The position numbers and the translations under genes were made by a program. A model generated the notes under the pieces. That model saw nothing but the letters and a program-made list of their open reading frames with translations. It was not told where the DNA came from and did not search any database. From positions 744,027 through 808,026 of the forward strand of contig NZ_MSZX01000001.1 in assembly GCF_002021565.1 (NCBI RefSeq): 64,000 bases of DNA, read 5' to 3'. Origin of the DNA: Paenibacillus selenitireducens. GTDB lineage: Bacteria > Bacillota > Bacilli > Paenibacillales > Paenibacillaceae. Position 1 is the first letter of the stretch. The number at the start of each line of letters is the position of its first letter. Shown piece after piece: positions 24,954-34,330 of the stretch.

Positions 24954-25490
24954 GTGGTGTATTCGTTTATTACGCTCTTATCTTCATGGGCGATTCCCGC
25001 TATTATCGTATTTATTCCTTTATATGCTTATTTTCGTAAAGTGCCTGTCTATGAATCCTTTGTAGATGGAGCGAAGGACGGCTTCGATACGGTCATTCGG
25101 ATCATCCCCTCCCTTGTAGGGATGATGGTGGCGATTAGTGTGTTTCGGGCTTCTGGAGCGATGGATTTGATGGTTGGATGGGTGCGGCCCTTTTTTGACG
25201 CCATCGGTGTACCCAGTGAAGTGCTGCCGCTTGGATTGCTGCGTCCCATCACGGGAGCGGGATCTCTTGCTTTTGCAACGGACTTGATTAAGCAATATGG
25301 TCCTGATTCCTTAATTGGCCGGATGGCATCAACGATTCAAGGAAGTACGGATACGACGATTTATGTGCTTACGGTCTACTTCGGCGCGATTGGGATTCGT
25401 AAAGGCCGATATGCGCTCAAAGTTGGTCTATTATCCGATTTAATCGGTTTCGCTGCTGCGATCTTCGTCTGCTACCTCGTATTCGCCTAA
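24954..25490 (+). CDS. spmB: spore maturation protein B
   Basis: A 178-residue membrane partner of SpmA, also a Gate-domain protein. It has FVDGAKDGFDTVIRIIPSLVGMMVA across segments one and two, RPITGAGSLAFATDLI and GSTDTTIYVLTVYFG. GTG 24954 starts 16 bp after spmA. Confidence 0.93.
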   Translation: MVYSFITLLSSWAIPAIIVFIPLYAYFRKVPVYESFVDGAKDGFDTVIRIIPSLVGMMVAISVFRASGAMDLMVGWVRPFFDAIGVPSEVLPLGLLRPITGAGSLAFATDLIKQYGPDSLIGRMASTIQGSTDTTIYVLTVYFGAIGIRKGRYALKVGLLSDLIGFAAAIFVCYLVFA

Positions 25491-25571
25491 GTCATGGGCA
25501 CCAAACCATACATATAACCATATCATGTAGCAGTTCATAAATCGTTCGACGCGAGAAATGAGGTGGACTGC

Positions 25572-25922
25572 ATGCAGATGCAAGGTTTTGTTATCCATCA
25601 TTCCATTTGCCCCACGATTAATGGCAAAGGGTATGATTTTTTTGTTTGTCTGGATGGTACCATTATTCCAGCCGTTGAGACGATGCAGGAACCCTATATT
25701 CATATTTGTCTGGAAGGGAACTTCCATTCCTATTCCACAAAGATCAAAAAATGGCCCTCCATGCATCAAGAACAAATTTTTATTGCTCAAAAGCTGATGT
25801 TCGCATTGGCTGCGTTGTATCGTTTTAATCCAGATCAAGTGTTTTCGCACACCGATTTATGTCCAGGAGCAACTTTCCCGTGGAATGAACTTGTGATTTC
25901 CGAGAAGGATGGGTATCATTAG
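25572..25922 (+). CDS. minimal amidase_2/PGRP-like protein
   Basis: A 116-residue protein that resembles N-acetylmuramoyl-L-alanine amidases of the T7-lysozyme/PGRP fold but is much shorter (these are usually 140-170 residues). Seen features are GFVIHHS with the first zinc-type His (residues 9-10), YDFFVCLDGTI, IHICLEGNF, a helix with ALAALY, and SHTDLCPG (His93, Cys97) where the other two ligands should be. PWNELV closes it. The His to Cys spacing is shorter than usual. There is no signal peptide, so it may act inside the cell or mother cell. ATG 25572 follows GAGGTGG. It lies between spmB and rluB. Confidence 0.6.
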   Translation: MQMQGFVIHHSICPTINGKGYDFFVCLDGTIIPAVETMQEPYIHICLEGNFHSYSTKIKKWPSMHQEQIFIAQKLMFALAALYRFNPDQVFSHTDLCPGATFPWNELVISEKDGYH

Positions 25923-25942
25923 TTTGAGGTGACTGATAAAGC

Positions 25943-26692
25943 ATGGAGAGATTACAGAAAATATTAGCGGCTGCCGGTGTGGCTTCCCGTCGTAAGTGCG
26001 AGGAACTCATTCAAGAAGGCAAAGTAACAGTGAACGGAGAAACCGTAACAACACTGGGTGCCAAAGCAGACCCCGCGCAAGATATCATTGCGGTGAATGG
26101 CCGCGCCATTAAATCCGAGAGTAAAGTGTATTTAATGATGAACAAGCCGAAAGGAGTTATTACGAGCGCTACCGATCCCAAGGGTCGTAAAGTTGTTACA
26201 GATTATGTAGCAGAAATCAAAGAGCGCGTATATCCGGTCGGACGACTTGATTATGATACAGAAGGCTTACTGTTGTTAACAAATGACGGAGAGTTTGCGA
26301 ATTTACTCACGCATCCGAAGCACCATGTACCAAAAACCTACCTGGCAACCGTGAAGGGTGTTCCGCATGGTGATAAATTGGACTTATTGAAACAAGGTAT
26401 CATGCTGGAAGACGGGATGACCGCACCGGCTGAACTGGAATATCAGGATATCGACATGGAAAACAATGAATCCACGATTCGAATTACGATCTATGAAGGC
26501 CGTAATCGTCAAGTTCGTCGGATGTTCGATGCCATTTCCCACCCTGTGCAACGGTTAAAACGTACTAAATTCGGAGATTTATCGTTAATGAATTTGAAAC
26601 GTGGAAGAACACGGATGCTTACGGCACAGGAAGTAAATGAACTCAAACAATATGCGATGTCGAAAAAGAATATGGAACGCAACCAAAAGTAA
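25943..26692 (+). CDS. rluB: 23S rRNA pseudouridine synthase RluB
   Basis: Makes pseudouridine at position 2605 (E. coli numbering) of 23S rRNA. The 249-residue protein has an N-terminal S4 RNA-binding domain (ERLQKILAAAGVASRRKCEELI), the RsuA-type catalytic motif GRLDYDTEGLLLLTNDG with the nucleophilic Asp, and GRNRQVRRMFDAI. Position between the spm genes and res operon is as in Bacillus. Confidence 0.95.
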   Translation: MERLQKILAAAGVASRRKCEELIQEGKVTVNGETVTTLGAKADPAQDIIAVNGRAIKSESKVYLMMNKPKGVITSATDPKGRKVVTDYVAEIKERVYPVGRLDYDTEGLLLLTNDGEFANLLTHPKHHVPKTYLATVKGVPHGDKLDLLKQGIMLEDGMTAPAELEYQDIDMENNESTIRITIYEGRNRQVRRMFDAISHPVQRLKRTKFGDLSLMNLKRGRTRMLTAQEVNELKQYAMSKKNMERNQK

Positions 26693-26748
26693 TGATCACG
26701 TACACATAATTTTCAAAATTCCCCAGATATCGATGACACAATATTCGT

Positions 26749-26803
26749 TATAATGTTCATAGGATATCAACTATTTACATCACTTTATGTGATGTACATC
26801 ATT
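26749..26803 (+). promoter_or_regulatory. resA leader with a -10 box and overlapping palindromes
   Basis: TATAAT at 26749-26754 is a good -10 without a clear -35. Downstream lie TACATCAC and GTGATGTA around TTTAT (26776-26796), and overlapping it the perfect palindrome TGATGTACATCA (26790-26801). TGTGATGTACATCATT (26788-26803) matches the Crp/Fnr box TGTGA-N6-TCACA at 8 of 10 positions. Confidence 0.5.
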
Positions 26804-26817
26804 GAAGGGGACGTCAG

Positions 26818-27336
26818 ATGAAGAAGAATAGACGATTGGTACAGATCATTATTTTACTTGGCGTGTTCATTCTGGGTGGTTATGCTATCGGGTCAGCCGT
26901 GTTCAAATCGAGCGACAAACCTGAAATCGGTAGTAAGCCGCCCACTTTTTCTTTGGTAGGCATGGATGGAACCGTACATAATTTAGAGGATTACAAAGGA
27001 AAAGGTCTAGTCATTAACTTCTGGGGATCTTGGTGTGAGCCCTGTGTGAAAGAAATGCCAATGCTAGAGAATGAATGGCGTGTTCTGAAAGATAAAAATG
27101 TGGAGATTATCGGCGTAAATGTTGGTGAGGACGCATTAACTGTGAAAAATTTTGTTGGACAATTCGGAGTTGATTTTCCCGTTTTGCTGGACAAAGAGAA
27201 ATTAGCGACGAAGAAATACGCGATCGGCCCGATGCCGACAACGTATTTTATTAACGCGGATGGCAAAATCACAGATATATACGTCGGTATGCTAGACAAG
27301 GATACGTTCGATAAGCAATTGGAACAGTTAAATTAA
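26818..27336 (+). CDS. resA: thiol-disulfide oxidoreductase ResA
   Basis: A membrane-anchored thioredoxin-like protein outside the membrane that reduces apocytochrome c before haem attachment. The 172-residue protein has an uncleaved N-terminal anchor (residues 7-28), the redox motif WCEPC (Cys73, Cys76) and the cis-Pro segment GPMPTTYFI. CEPC and the downstream resBC genes identify it as ResA. First gene of the res operon. Confidence 0.95.
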   Translation: MKKNRRLVQIIILLGVFILGGYAIGSAVFKSSDKPEIGSKPPTFSLVGMDGTVHNLEDYKGKGLVINFWGSWCEPCVKEMPMLENEWRVLKDKNVEIIGVNVGEDALTVKNFVGQFGVDFPVLLDKEKLATKKYAIGPMPTTYFINADGKITDIYVGMLDKDTFDKQLEQLN

Positions 27337-27413
27337 CTGTTTCTTTTGCATGTGTTTGAAAGGCTTTACAAAACATCATCATCTAGTATTCATCAATTTA
27401 GGAGGTCTCCACA

Positions 27414-29090
27414 GTGTTTCAAAATACGAAATGTGAGTGCGGACACCAGAATCACATCGGAACGGTGTTATGCGAATCTTGCGGGAAACCGCTGCAGGAT
27501 TCATCGGACTCGACCGAGCCTCTGGAAATGCGATACGACGGGGTTGCGCGTAAATCGCAGAAGGTAAATCCGTCGATCATTGATCGCGTATGGAACTTTT
27601 TTTCCTCAGTTAAAGTTGCGGTCTATCTCATTATGATTACGTTGCTTGGGGCAACGCTCGGAACGGTGTTCCCGCAAGAGAGTACATTCATTAATGGCGA
27701 TCCAGCCACCTATTACAAAGCAACGTATGGAACCATCGGAAATATCTATTATAAGCTAGGACTCTCCCATACATATACGTCGTGGTGGTTCGTGACGTTG
27801 CTGGTAATGATTGGGACATCGCTTGTTATTTGCAGCTTGGATCGTGTATTGCCGCTCTATCGAGCGTTGAAGAAGCAGCAGATCCGGAAGCATTTGAATT
27901 TTTTAACACGGCAAAAGGTGAAATACCAAGAAGAAATGAAGCTGGATGTTACGCCTGAAGCGTGGGTGCAAGCCGCCGTAAAACCGCTGAAACGCAAGCA
28001 CTACCGTGTACATACAGAGGGTTCTGCGCTCATGGCAGAGAAATATCGTTTTAGTCGGTGGGGGCCTTATATTAATCATATCGGACTGATTATTTTCTTG
28101 TTAGCGGTGCTTGCTAGAAGCATTCCAGGTTGGTATATGGACCAGTATATTGCGTTCCCTGAGGGCGATATCAAACATATTCCGGATACGAATTACTACT
28201 TGAAGAACGACAAATTCACAGTGGAGTATTACAAGGACAATGAGTTGTCGAAGGAAATGCAGGGTCAGAATCGATTGGTTGCCAAAAGATACGAGACTCA
28301 AGCTGTGCTCTATGAATGTGTTGACCAGTGCAGCGATCCTTCCAAGGAGCCCGTCTTAAAAGAAGTGGATCGACATCATATCGAAGTCAATGAGCCATTG
28401 AATTACAAAGGATTCATGGCGTACCAGACGGACTATGATCCTACCTTAAGATTGCGCTCTGTGAATCCAGAATTCCGAAATAAGGAAACAGGCGAGGTAT
28501 ATGGAAAGTTCATGCTTGAAATGCGGAATTCCAAGCTATCGTATGATGTTGGACCTTACCATTTAGAGCTTAAAGAGAAATATTTGGACTTTGGTCTGAA
28601 TTCCGATGGGCAACCGGTCACGAAATCGCAGGAACCGAATGCACCTGCGTTCTTATTCCTTGTGACAGGACCGGATTTACCTAATGAAGGCTTCTTATAT
28701 TTCTACTTCCCGAATCAAATTGACAAGCAACGCTTTAACCAACAAGCGCTAAATGAAAAATTAAGCGGAGACTGGGCCAATAAATTTGACATCAGAGTAA
28801 ATGGTATGCAGGGTGTAGGGCTTAGTAATACATCCTACTTAACGATTCGAGTAGATAGTGCCATGCCTTTTATTTGGATTGGAGCAACTATTTCGATGAT
28901 TGGGCTGATTATGGGCTTCTATTGGAATCATCGGAGAATATGGCTTCGGTTTGATGGGAACCGATTGACACTAGGCGCACATACGAATAAAAACTGGTAC
29001 GGGATGCGTAGTGATGTGGCAGGGATTCTGAAGCAGCTGCATGTTTCAGTGGATCCCAAATCACTAGATAATGGGGGAGACAAATCATGA
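27414..29090 (+). CDS. resB: cytochrome c biogenesis protein ResB
   Basis: The Ccs1-type partner of ResC in the system II haem lyase. The 558-residue protein begins with a four-cysteine zinc-ribbon-like segment (CECGHQN then CESCGKP, residues 7-25), also known from Bacillus ResB. Membrane segments follow near residues 65-85, 120-140 and 205-225, then a large outer domain (230-480) and a last membrane segment (about 487-507). GTG 27414 follows TTTAGGAGG. Its stop overlaps the resC start (ATGA). Confidence 0.94.
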   Translation: MFQNTKCECGHQNHIGTVLCESCGKPLQDSSDSTEPLEMRYDGVARKSQKVNPSIIDRVWNFFSSVKVAVYLIMITLLGATLGTVFPQESTFINGDPATYYKATYGTIGNIYYKLGLSHTYTSWWFVTLLVMIGTSLVICSLDRVLPLYRALKKQQIRKHLNFLTRQKVKYQEEMKLDVTPEAWVQAAVKPLKRKHYRVHTEGSALMAEKYRFSRWGPYINHIGLIIFLLAVLARSIPGWYMDQYIAFPEGDIKHIPDTNYYLKNDKFTVEYYKDNELSKEMQGQNRLVAKRYETQAVLYECVDQCSDPSKEPVLKEVDRHHIEVNEPLNYKGFMAYQTDYDPTLRLRSVNPEFRNKETGEVYGKFMLEMRNSKLSYDVGPYHLELKEKYLDFGLNSDGQPVTKSQEPNAPAFLFLVTGPDLPNEGFLYFYFPNQIDKQRFNQQALNEKLSGDWANKFDIRVNGMQGVGLSNTSYLTIRVDSAMPFIWIGATISMIGLIMGFYWNHRRIWLRFDGNRLTLGAHTNKNWYGMRSDVAGILKQLHVSVDPKSLDNGGDKS

Positions 29091-30346
29091 ATTTATTGGA
29101 TTTCAGCAGCAATGCCTTTTTAGCGGCCTTTTTCTTGTATTGCTTTGCCTTTTTATTCTACATTATCGCAATATCGGGGAAGATGTGGTCCAAGGCAGAC
29201 CCTGCTAGACATTTAAAGCGTTGGAGGGTCATCGCGTTCGCAACATCAACGATCGGAACACTTTCACAAATTGTATATTTCTTCACGAGATGGATTGGCG
29301 GCGGCCACATCCCTACCAGTAATATGTACGAGTTTATGTCGTTCTTGGCGATGATGATCATGGTGGCGTTTACCGTCGTCTACTTGATCTACAAAACACC
29401 GGTTCTTGGCGTGTTCGCCGTACCTGTGGCCATACTGATCATGGCGTACGCATCGGTGTTCCCGCAAGAAGTACAGCCTCTTGTGCCAGCGCTTGATAGT
29501 TATTGGTTGAAAATTCATGTGACGACAGCCGCAACAGGTGAAGCGTTCTTCGCTGTAGGGTTTGCAGCAGGGGTGATGTACTTGCTGCGTACGATTGATT
29601 TTAAATCCAAAGAGAAATCTGCTGTTCGCGCACAACGTTGGGTGGAAGTTACCCTGTTGTCTGTCTTAATTATTGTAGGTTTCATTGCTTCTGTATTTAC
29701 ATTCAGAGCTATGGGATATGAATCAGATTTCAAACAAACCATCGTAACAGTTGACAGCCAGCAGCAGGAACATAGTAAAATAGAAGAAGTAAAATATACC
29801 TTACCGCCATTGGTCGCTCCTCATCAGAGTGAGACCGTGAAGTTTCAATCCTTCTTAGGAATGGACAAACCATTATTCGAAGCGCCAAGTTGGTTAAATG
29901 GTGCAAATGCGGGCCGAAAATTAAATACGGTGATCTGGTCAGTTATCTCTGGACTCCTACTTTATGGTATAATTCGGTTAATTGTACGCAAACCGCTTGG
30001 AGCAGCAATTCACCCGGTCATGGAAGGGATTGATCCCGAGGATCTGGATGAAATTAGTTATCGCGCGATTGCAATCGGGTTTCCTATCTTCACGTTAGGC
30101 GCGTTGATATTTGCCATGATCTGGGCGCATATCGCGTGGTCGCGATTCTGGGGTTGGGATCCCAAAGAAGTGTGGGCTCTCATAACATGGTTATACTATA
30201 GCGCATACTTGCATTTACGTTTATCCCGTGGCTGGACAGGAACGAAATCGTCCTGGCTCGCGGTAATTGGCTTCTTAGTGGTTATGTTTACGCTTGTCGG
30301 AGTGAACCTTGTCATAGCTGGTTTACATTCATACGCAGGAGTTTGA
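29087..30346 (+). CDS. resC: cytochrome c biogenesis protein ResC
   Basis: The CcsA-type haem-handling membrane protein that, with ResB, exports haem and attaches it to cytochrome c. The 419-residue protein has about eight hydrophobic segments and the WWD-type haem motif WGWDPKEVWALITW near residue 350, with flanking histidines in WAHIAW and YLHLR. It overlaps resB by 4 bp. Confidence 0.95.
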   Translation: MNLLDFSSNAFLAAFFLYCFAFLFYIIAISGKMWSKADPARHLKRWRVIAFATSTIGTLSQIVYFFTRWIGGGHIPTSNMYEFMSFLAMMIMVAFTVVYLIYKTPVLGVFAVPVAILIMAYASVFPQEVQPLVPALDSYWLKIHVTTAATGEAFFAVGFAAGVMYLLRTIDFKSKEKSAVRAQRWVEVTLLSVLIIVGFIASVFTFRAMGYESDFKQTIVTVDSQQQEHSKIEEVKYTLPPLVAPHQSETVKFQSFLGMDKPLFEAPSWLNGANAGRKLNTVIWSVISGLLLYGIIRLIVRKPLGAAIHPVMEGIDPEDLDEISYRAIAIGFPIFTLGALIFAMIWAHIAWSRFWGWDPKEVWALITWLYYSAYLHLRLSRGWTGTKSSWLAVIGFLVVMFTLVGVNLVIAGLHSYAGV

Positions 30347-30418
30347 TGATGCGTAATTCGAATATTACTCCACGGCGAATAGAAAGAGATATACATAAAT
30401 TGTTGGAGGGGTAACCGA

Positions 30419-31135
30419 ATGACGGACCAATTGAATCGTATTTTGGTAGTTGATGATGAAGAACGGATTCGCAGGCTGTTGAAAATGTATTTAGAAAAAG
30501 AAGGCTATACGATCGAAGAAGCGGAAGACGGGGAGACAGCATTGCAAAAATCCCTGGAGACGGACTTTGACCTGATATTGCTGGATGTAATGCTACCGGG
30601 GATTGATGGCGTCGAAGTATGTACGCGTCTTCGTCAATCGAAGGCGACGCCAGTCATCATGCTGACTGCTAAAGGAGAGGAGATTAACCGTGTGCAAGGC
30701 TTTGAGGTAGGAGCGGATGATTATGTCGTGAAGCCTTTTAGCCCGCGTGAGGTGATCTATCGTGTGAAAGCTATTCTTCGCCGTTCATCTGCGACTGCTT
30801 TCTTATCGAAAGAATCCAATTCAAGCAATAATATTGTTTTCCCGCACTTGTTAATTGAACATGATGCACATCGTGTAACAGCGGGTGGGCAAGAAGTCGG
30901 CTTAACACCCAAAGAATACGAACTACTTCATTATTTAGCCGTATCGCCGGATAAGGTATTTTCCCGTGAAGAATTGTTGAAGGATGTATGGAATTATGAA
31001 TTCTTCGGCGATTTGCGTACCGTAGATACCCATGTCAAACGCTTGCGTGAGAAATTAAACAAAGTCTCGCCGGAATCCGCCATGATGATCACGACGGTAT
31101 GGGGTGTAGGCTACAAACTCGAGGTGCCTAAATAA
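30419..31135 (+). CDS. resD: response regulator ResD
   Basis: An OmpR-family regulator of aerobic and anaerobic respiration genes in Bacillus. The 238-residue protein has a receiver domain with the acidic pocket VDDEE, the phosphorylated Asp56 in LLDVMLPG and Lys in VVKPFSP. A winged-helix domain follows (LTPKEYELLHYL, RTVDTHVKRLREKL). The name rests on synteny with resABC and resE. Confidence 0.94.
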   Translation: MTDQLNRILVVDDEERIRRLLKMYLEKEGYTIEEAEDGETALQKSLETDFDLILLDVMLPGIDGVEVCTRLRQSKATPVIMLTAKGEEINRVQGFEVGADDYVVKPFSPREVIYRVKAILRRSSATAFLSKESNSSNNIVFPHLLIEHDAHRVTAGGQEVGLTPKEYELLHYLAVSPDKVFSREELLKDVWNYEFFGDLRTVDTHVKRLREKLNKVSPESAMMITTVWGVGYKLEVPK

Positions 31136-31136
31136 C

Positions 31137-32567
31137 GTGGTGTTATGGAAAAGCGTCGTTGGTAAGCTATGGATGACCATTATTGGTCTGGTTGCGCTGA
31201 TTATCAGTATTCTTGGCTTATTCTTACTTAATTATATTGATGTCTATCACTTCAGGAATTCTTATGATATTAAGCGGTTGTTCATCTATACGGGGATCGT
31301 CGGGTTTTCATTGACGACGATCTTTGCGCTGTTCTTGTTTTACAAAATCACGCAGCCCCTTCGCCTATTGAAGAAAGCAGCAGATACCATCCGTAAAGGG
31401 GATTATAATGCACGTGTGCAGAATATTCGTTCTTCGGATGAAATCGGGGAGTTAGCGCAGACCTTTAACCATATGGCGCAAGAAATGCAAGAGACGATCC
31501 AAGAAGTCAATCATGAGAAGGAGCATTTGTCTAGCATATTGCGCAGTATGACAGATGCGGTCATCACTTTTGATGCGGACGGCAAAGTACTTTCAGCGAA
31601 CCCGCCGGGAGAAGGGGTTCTGAACGATTGGAACGATATTTCCTGGCTCGAGAGCCGAGAAGAGGCAAATCCATCCTTCCAAGTACCAGAACCGCTCTAC
31701 GCACTGTTTCAGACCGTGCTGGAGAGTCGAAGCGACTTATCAACCAAGGTCCATGTTCAACAAGGGGTATATTCGGTGGTTATGGCGCCGTTATACTCAT
31801 CAGATACGGTTCGTGGTGCGGTCGCAGTTCTACGTAATGTGACAGAAGAAGTGAAGCTGGAGAAGCTTCGCAAAGACTTTGTCGCGAATGTCTCCCACGA
31901 GATTCGCACGCCATTATCCATGCTGCAGGGTTACAGCGAAGCTTTACTGGATGACATTGTATCGTCGCCCGAAGAACGCCGTGAGCTCGTACAAGTTATC
32001 CATGATGAATCCCTGCGAATGGGGAGGCTCGTGAAAGATTTATTGGATCTCGCGCGTATGGAGGCGGGGCATATGGGAATGAAACAGGATCACATCCAAT
32101 TAGAGCAATTACTTCAACGCGTGTATCGGAAGTTCTCCGTCTTGGCCAAAGAACGGGATCTACAGCTAACGATGGATATTCCAGAGGAGCCCATGGATCT
32201 CAAAGATGCGGATGAAGATCGGTTGGAACAGGTGTTAACTAATTTGCTGGACAATGCGTTCCGACACACGGGGCCTGGCTTAGAAGTACGATTGTCAGCG
32301 GAGCATGTCCAGACGGAGAAGGGGAAGTTTCTTGTTTTGAAGGTTGCGGATAAGGGACAAGGGATTCCAAGCGAAGATATACCCTTCATCTTCGAACGGT
32401 TCTATAAAGCCGATAAAGCTCGTAAAAGAGAAACAAATGGTGGAACAGGTCTAGGTTTGGCGATCGTGAAAAACATTGTGGAAGCGCACCATGCGACAAT
32501 TTCTGTTCACAGTATGTTAGGTCAAGGAACGACGTTCACGCTAACGTTTCCTGTCGAAATGAACTGA
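31137..32567 (+). CDS. resE: sensor histidine kinase ResE
   Basis: The membrane kinase partner of ResD. The 476-residue protein has two membrane segments (about 10-32 and 48-70) with only a short external loop of roughly 15 residues. It then has a HAMP domain (KITQPLRLLKKAADTI), a PAS domain (about 125-230), HisKA with VANVSHEIRTPLSM, and HATPase with the N box LLDNAFRHT, DKGQGIP and GTGLGLAIVK. The external loop is much shorter than the large sensor domain usual in ResE, so sensing may rely on PAS. GTG 31137. Confidence 0.92.
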   Translation: MVLWKSVVGKLWMTIIGLVALIISILGLFLLNYIDVYHFRNSYDIKRLFIYTGIVGFSLTTIFALFLFYKITQPLRLLKKAADTIRKGDYNARVQNIRSSDEIGELAQTFNHMAQEMQETIQEVNHEKEHLSSILRSMTDAVITFDADGKVLSANPPGEGVLNDWNDISWLESREEANPSFQVPEPLYALFQTVLESRSDLSTKVHVQQGVYSVVMAPLYSSDTVRGAVAVLRNVTEEVKLEKLRKDFVANVSHEIRTPLSMLQGYSEALLDDIVSSPEERRELVQVIHDESLRMGRLVKDLLDLARMEAGHMGMKQDHIQLEQLLQRVYRKFSVLAKERDLQLTMDIPEEPMDLKDADEDRLEQVLTNLLDNAFRHTGPGLEVRLSAEHVQTEKGKFLVLKVADKGQGIPSEDIPFIFERFYKADKARKRETNGGTGLGLAIVKNIVEAHHATISVHSMLGQGTTFTLTFPVEMN

Positions 32568-32577
32568 GTAACGTCTA

Positions 32578-32606
32578 ACACTCTCATCCTGAGAGTGTTT
32601 TTTTTG
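32578..32606 (+). terminator. terminator of the res operon
   Basis: ACACTCTCA and TGAGAGTGT form a 9-bp stem, followed by eight T. Confidence 0.9.
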
Positions 32607-32656
32607 TGTATTTTGCAGAAGGAACGAGATAAATCTTGTTGTACGTGGAACAAAAT

Positions 32657-32698
32657 AAAACCCTCCATTGCCACAGTGCGGCGCATGGAGGGTTTTTG
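32657..32698 (-). terminator. terminator of serA
   Basis: AAAACCCTCCAT and ATGGAGGGTTTT bracket a GCGCCGC-containing loop; on the minus strand it ends in a T-rich run after serA. Confidence 0.85.
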
Positions 32699-32713
32699 TC
32701 ATCGCGTGAAAGG

Positions 32714-34303
32714 TTAGATTAAGTCGATTTCGCGTGCTTTTACAATGCCGTTGACTTTCAGCATTTGTTGGAACACATCATGCGGTACGACACGATCTAC
32801 GGATAGTACCATGATCGCATCGGCACCAGCTGCTGAACGGCTAACTTGCATGGTAGCAATATTCACATCGTTATTGCCAAGCAACGATCCCACATTACCG
32901 ATCATACCCGGTTTGTCTGTATGCGCGATGAGCAAGATATTGCCTTCTGGTGCGACATCGACGGTAAAACGATCGATTTGTACGATACGCTCGCCATATC
33001 CATTCAACAATGTACCGGCAACCGTACGTTGTTCGTTTTTCGTCTTTAATGTCACTTGGAGTAAATTTGTAAAACCTTTTGTTGCAGCAGATTTCTCAAT
33101 CGTAATATTGACATCGCGAGATTTCGCGAGATGCATCGAGTTAATAATGTTCACGTCAGATCCCAAATGGTGGGACAGCACGCCTTTGATAATATAACGT
33201 GTTAAAGGCTGTGTATCAAAATCAGACAATTCGCCTGAATATTTAACGGTAATTTCTTGAACGGGTTCTTCAACCATTTGCGAGACGAAAACGCCAAGTT
33301 GCTCACCAAGCTTGAAGTAAGGCTGCAGCTTGTTCAATACGTTAGCAGGTACATGCGGCATGTTCACGGCATTCTTGAACGGCTCATTACGCAAAATCAA
33401 TAGAACTTGTTCAGAAACGTCGACAGCGACGTTTTCTTGAGCTTCAATGGTCGAAGCGCCCAAATGCGGTGTAACCACAATTTTCGGATGATTCAAGAAC
33501 GGATGGTCTGCACGTGGCGGTTCTTCTTCAAATACGTCGAATGCGGCACCAGCTACAATCCCTTGATCAATGGCCTCTACAAGCGCTAATTCATCGACCA
33601 GGCCTCCGCGAGCACAGTTCACGATGCGCATGCCTTTTTTCATGACTTCGAATTGCGGTCTCGAAATCATATGGCGTGTTTCAGGTGTTAATGGCGTGTG
33701 CAAGGTCATGAAGTCAGCTGTACGAATGATTTCGTCAACGGATGCAAGTTTTACTTGCAATTTCTCTGCGCGCTCTTCCGTGAGGAATGGATCGTAAGCG
33801 AGAATGTCCATCCCGAAAGCTTTGGCACGTTTGGCAACTTCACTACCGATACGACCCATGCCAAGCACGCCTAAAGTTTTGTTGCGCAGTTCGACACCTA
33901 GGAACGATTTACGATCCCAAACGCCTTGGACCGTCTTCATATGCGCTTGCGGAATGTGGCGGGATAAAGCCATCATCATAGCAAAAGCATGCTCACATGT
34001 CGTAATCGTGTTGCCATCCGGTGCATTGATGACAATGACACCACGTTTCGTTGCCGCTTCTAAATCGATGTTGTCGACGCCGACACCAGCGCGACCTACG
34101 ACTTTGAGGTTGGTTGCAGCTTCCAAGATACGAGCGGTTACGCGAGTTTGACTACGTACTAGGAGTGCATCATAGTCAGCGATAATCGCCACCAATTCAT
34201 CTTCACTAAGTCCTGTTTTCTTTTCAACCGTAATGTCGGCAGCATCAACCAATTGCTGGATCCCCATGTCACTAATCGGGTCTGATACTAATACTTTGTA
34301 CAT
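32714..34303 (-). CDS. serA: D-3-phosphoglycerate dehydrogenase
   Basis: First step of serine synthesis: NAD-dependent oxidation of 3-phosphoglycerate. The 529-residue protein is the long form. It has a catalytic and nucleotide-binding core (VGRAGVGVDNIDLEAA, then GVLGMGRIGSEVAKRA, NCARGGLVDE and PHLGASTIEAQ with the catalytic His), an intervening domain, and a C-terminal ACT domain (about 455-529, HTDKPGMIGNVGSLLG) for serine feedback. It is controlled by the T-box leader upstream. Confidence 0.96.
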   Translation of the reverse strand: MYKVLVSDPISDMGIQQLVDAADITVEKKTGLSEDELVAIIADYDALLVRSQTRVTARILEAATNLKVVGRAGVGVDNIDLEAATKRGVIVINAPDGNTITTCEHAFAMMMALSRHIPQAHMKTVQGVWDRKSFLGVELRNKTLGVLGMGRIGSEVAKRAKAFGMDILAYDPFLTEERAEKLQVKLASVDEIIRTADFMTLHTPLTPETRHMISRPQFEVMKKGMRIVNCARGGLVDELALVEAIDQGIVAGAAFDVFEEEPPRADHPFLNHPKIVVTPHLGASTIEAQENVAVDVSEQVLLILRNEPFKNAVNMPHVPANVLNKLQPYFKLGEQLGVFVSQMVEEPVQEITVKYSGELSDFDTQPLTRYIIKGVLSHHLGSDVNIINSMHLAKSRDVNITIEKSAATKGFTNLLQVTLKTKNEQRTVAGTLLNGYGERIVQIDRFTVDVAPEGNILLIAHTDKPGMIGNVGSLLGNNDVNIATMQVSRSAAGADAIMVLSVDRVVPHDVFQQMLKVNGIVKAREIDLI

Positions 34304-34330
34304 TTTTTGTTATCCTCCCTTAATGTGGTC

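Noticed and set aside
27414-27490. Zinc-ribbon fusion at the N-terminus of ResB as a novelty
   Set aside because: I recall a similar CxCGH...CxxCG start in Bacillus ResB, so it is a family trait rather than a new fusion.
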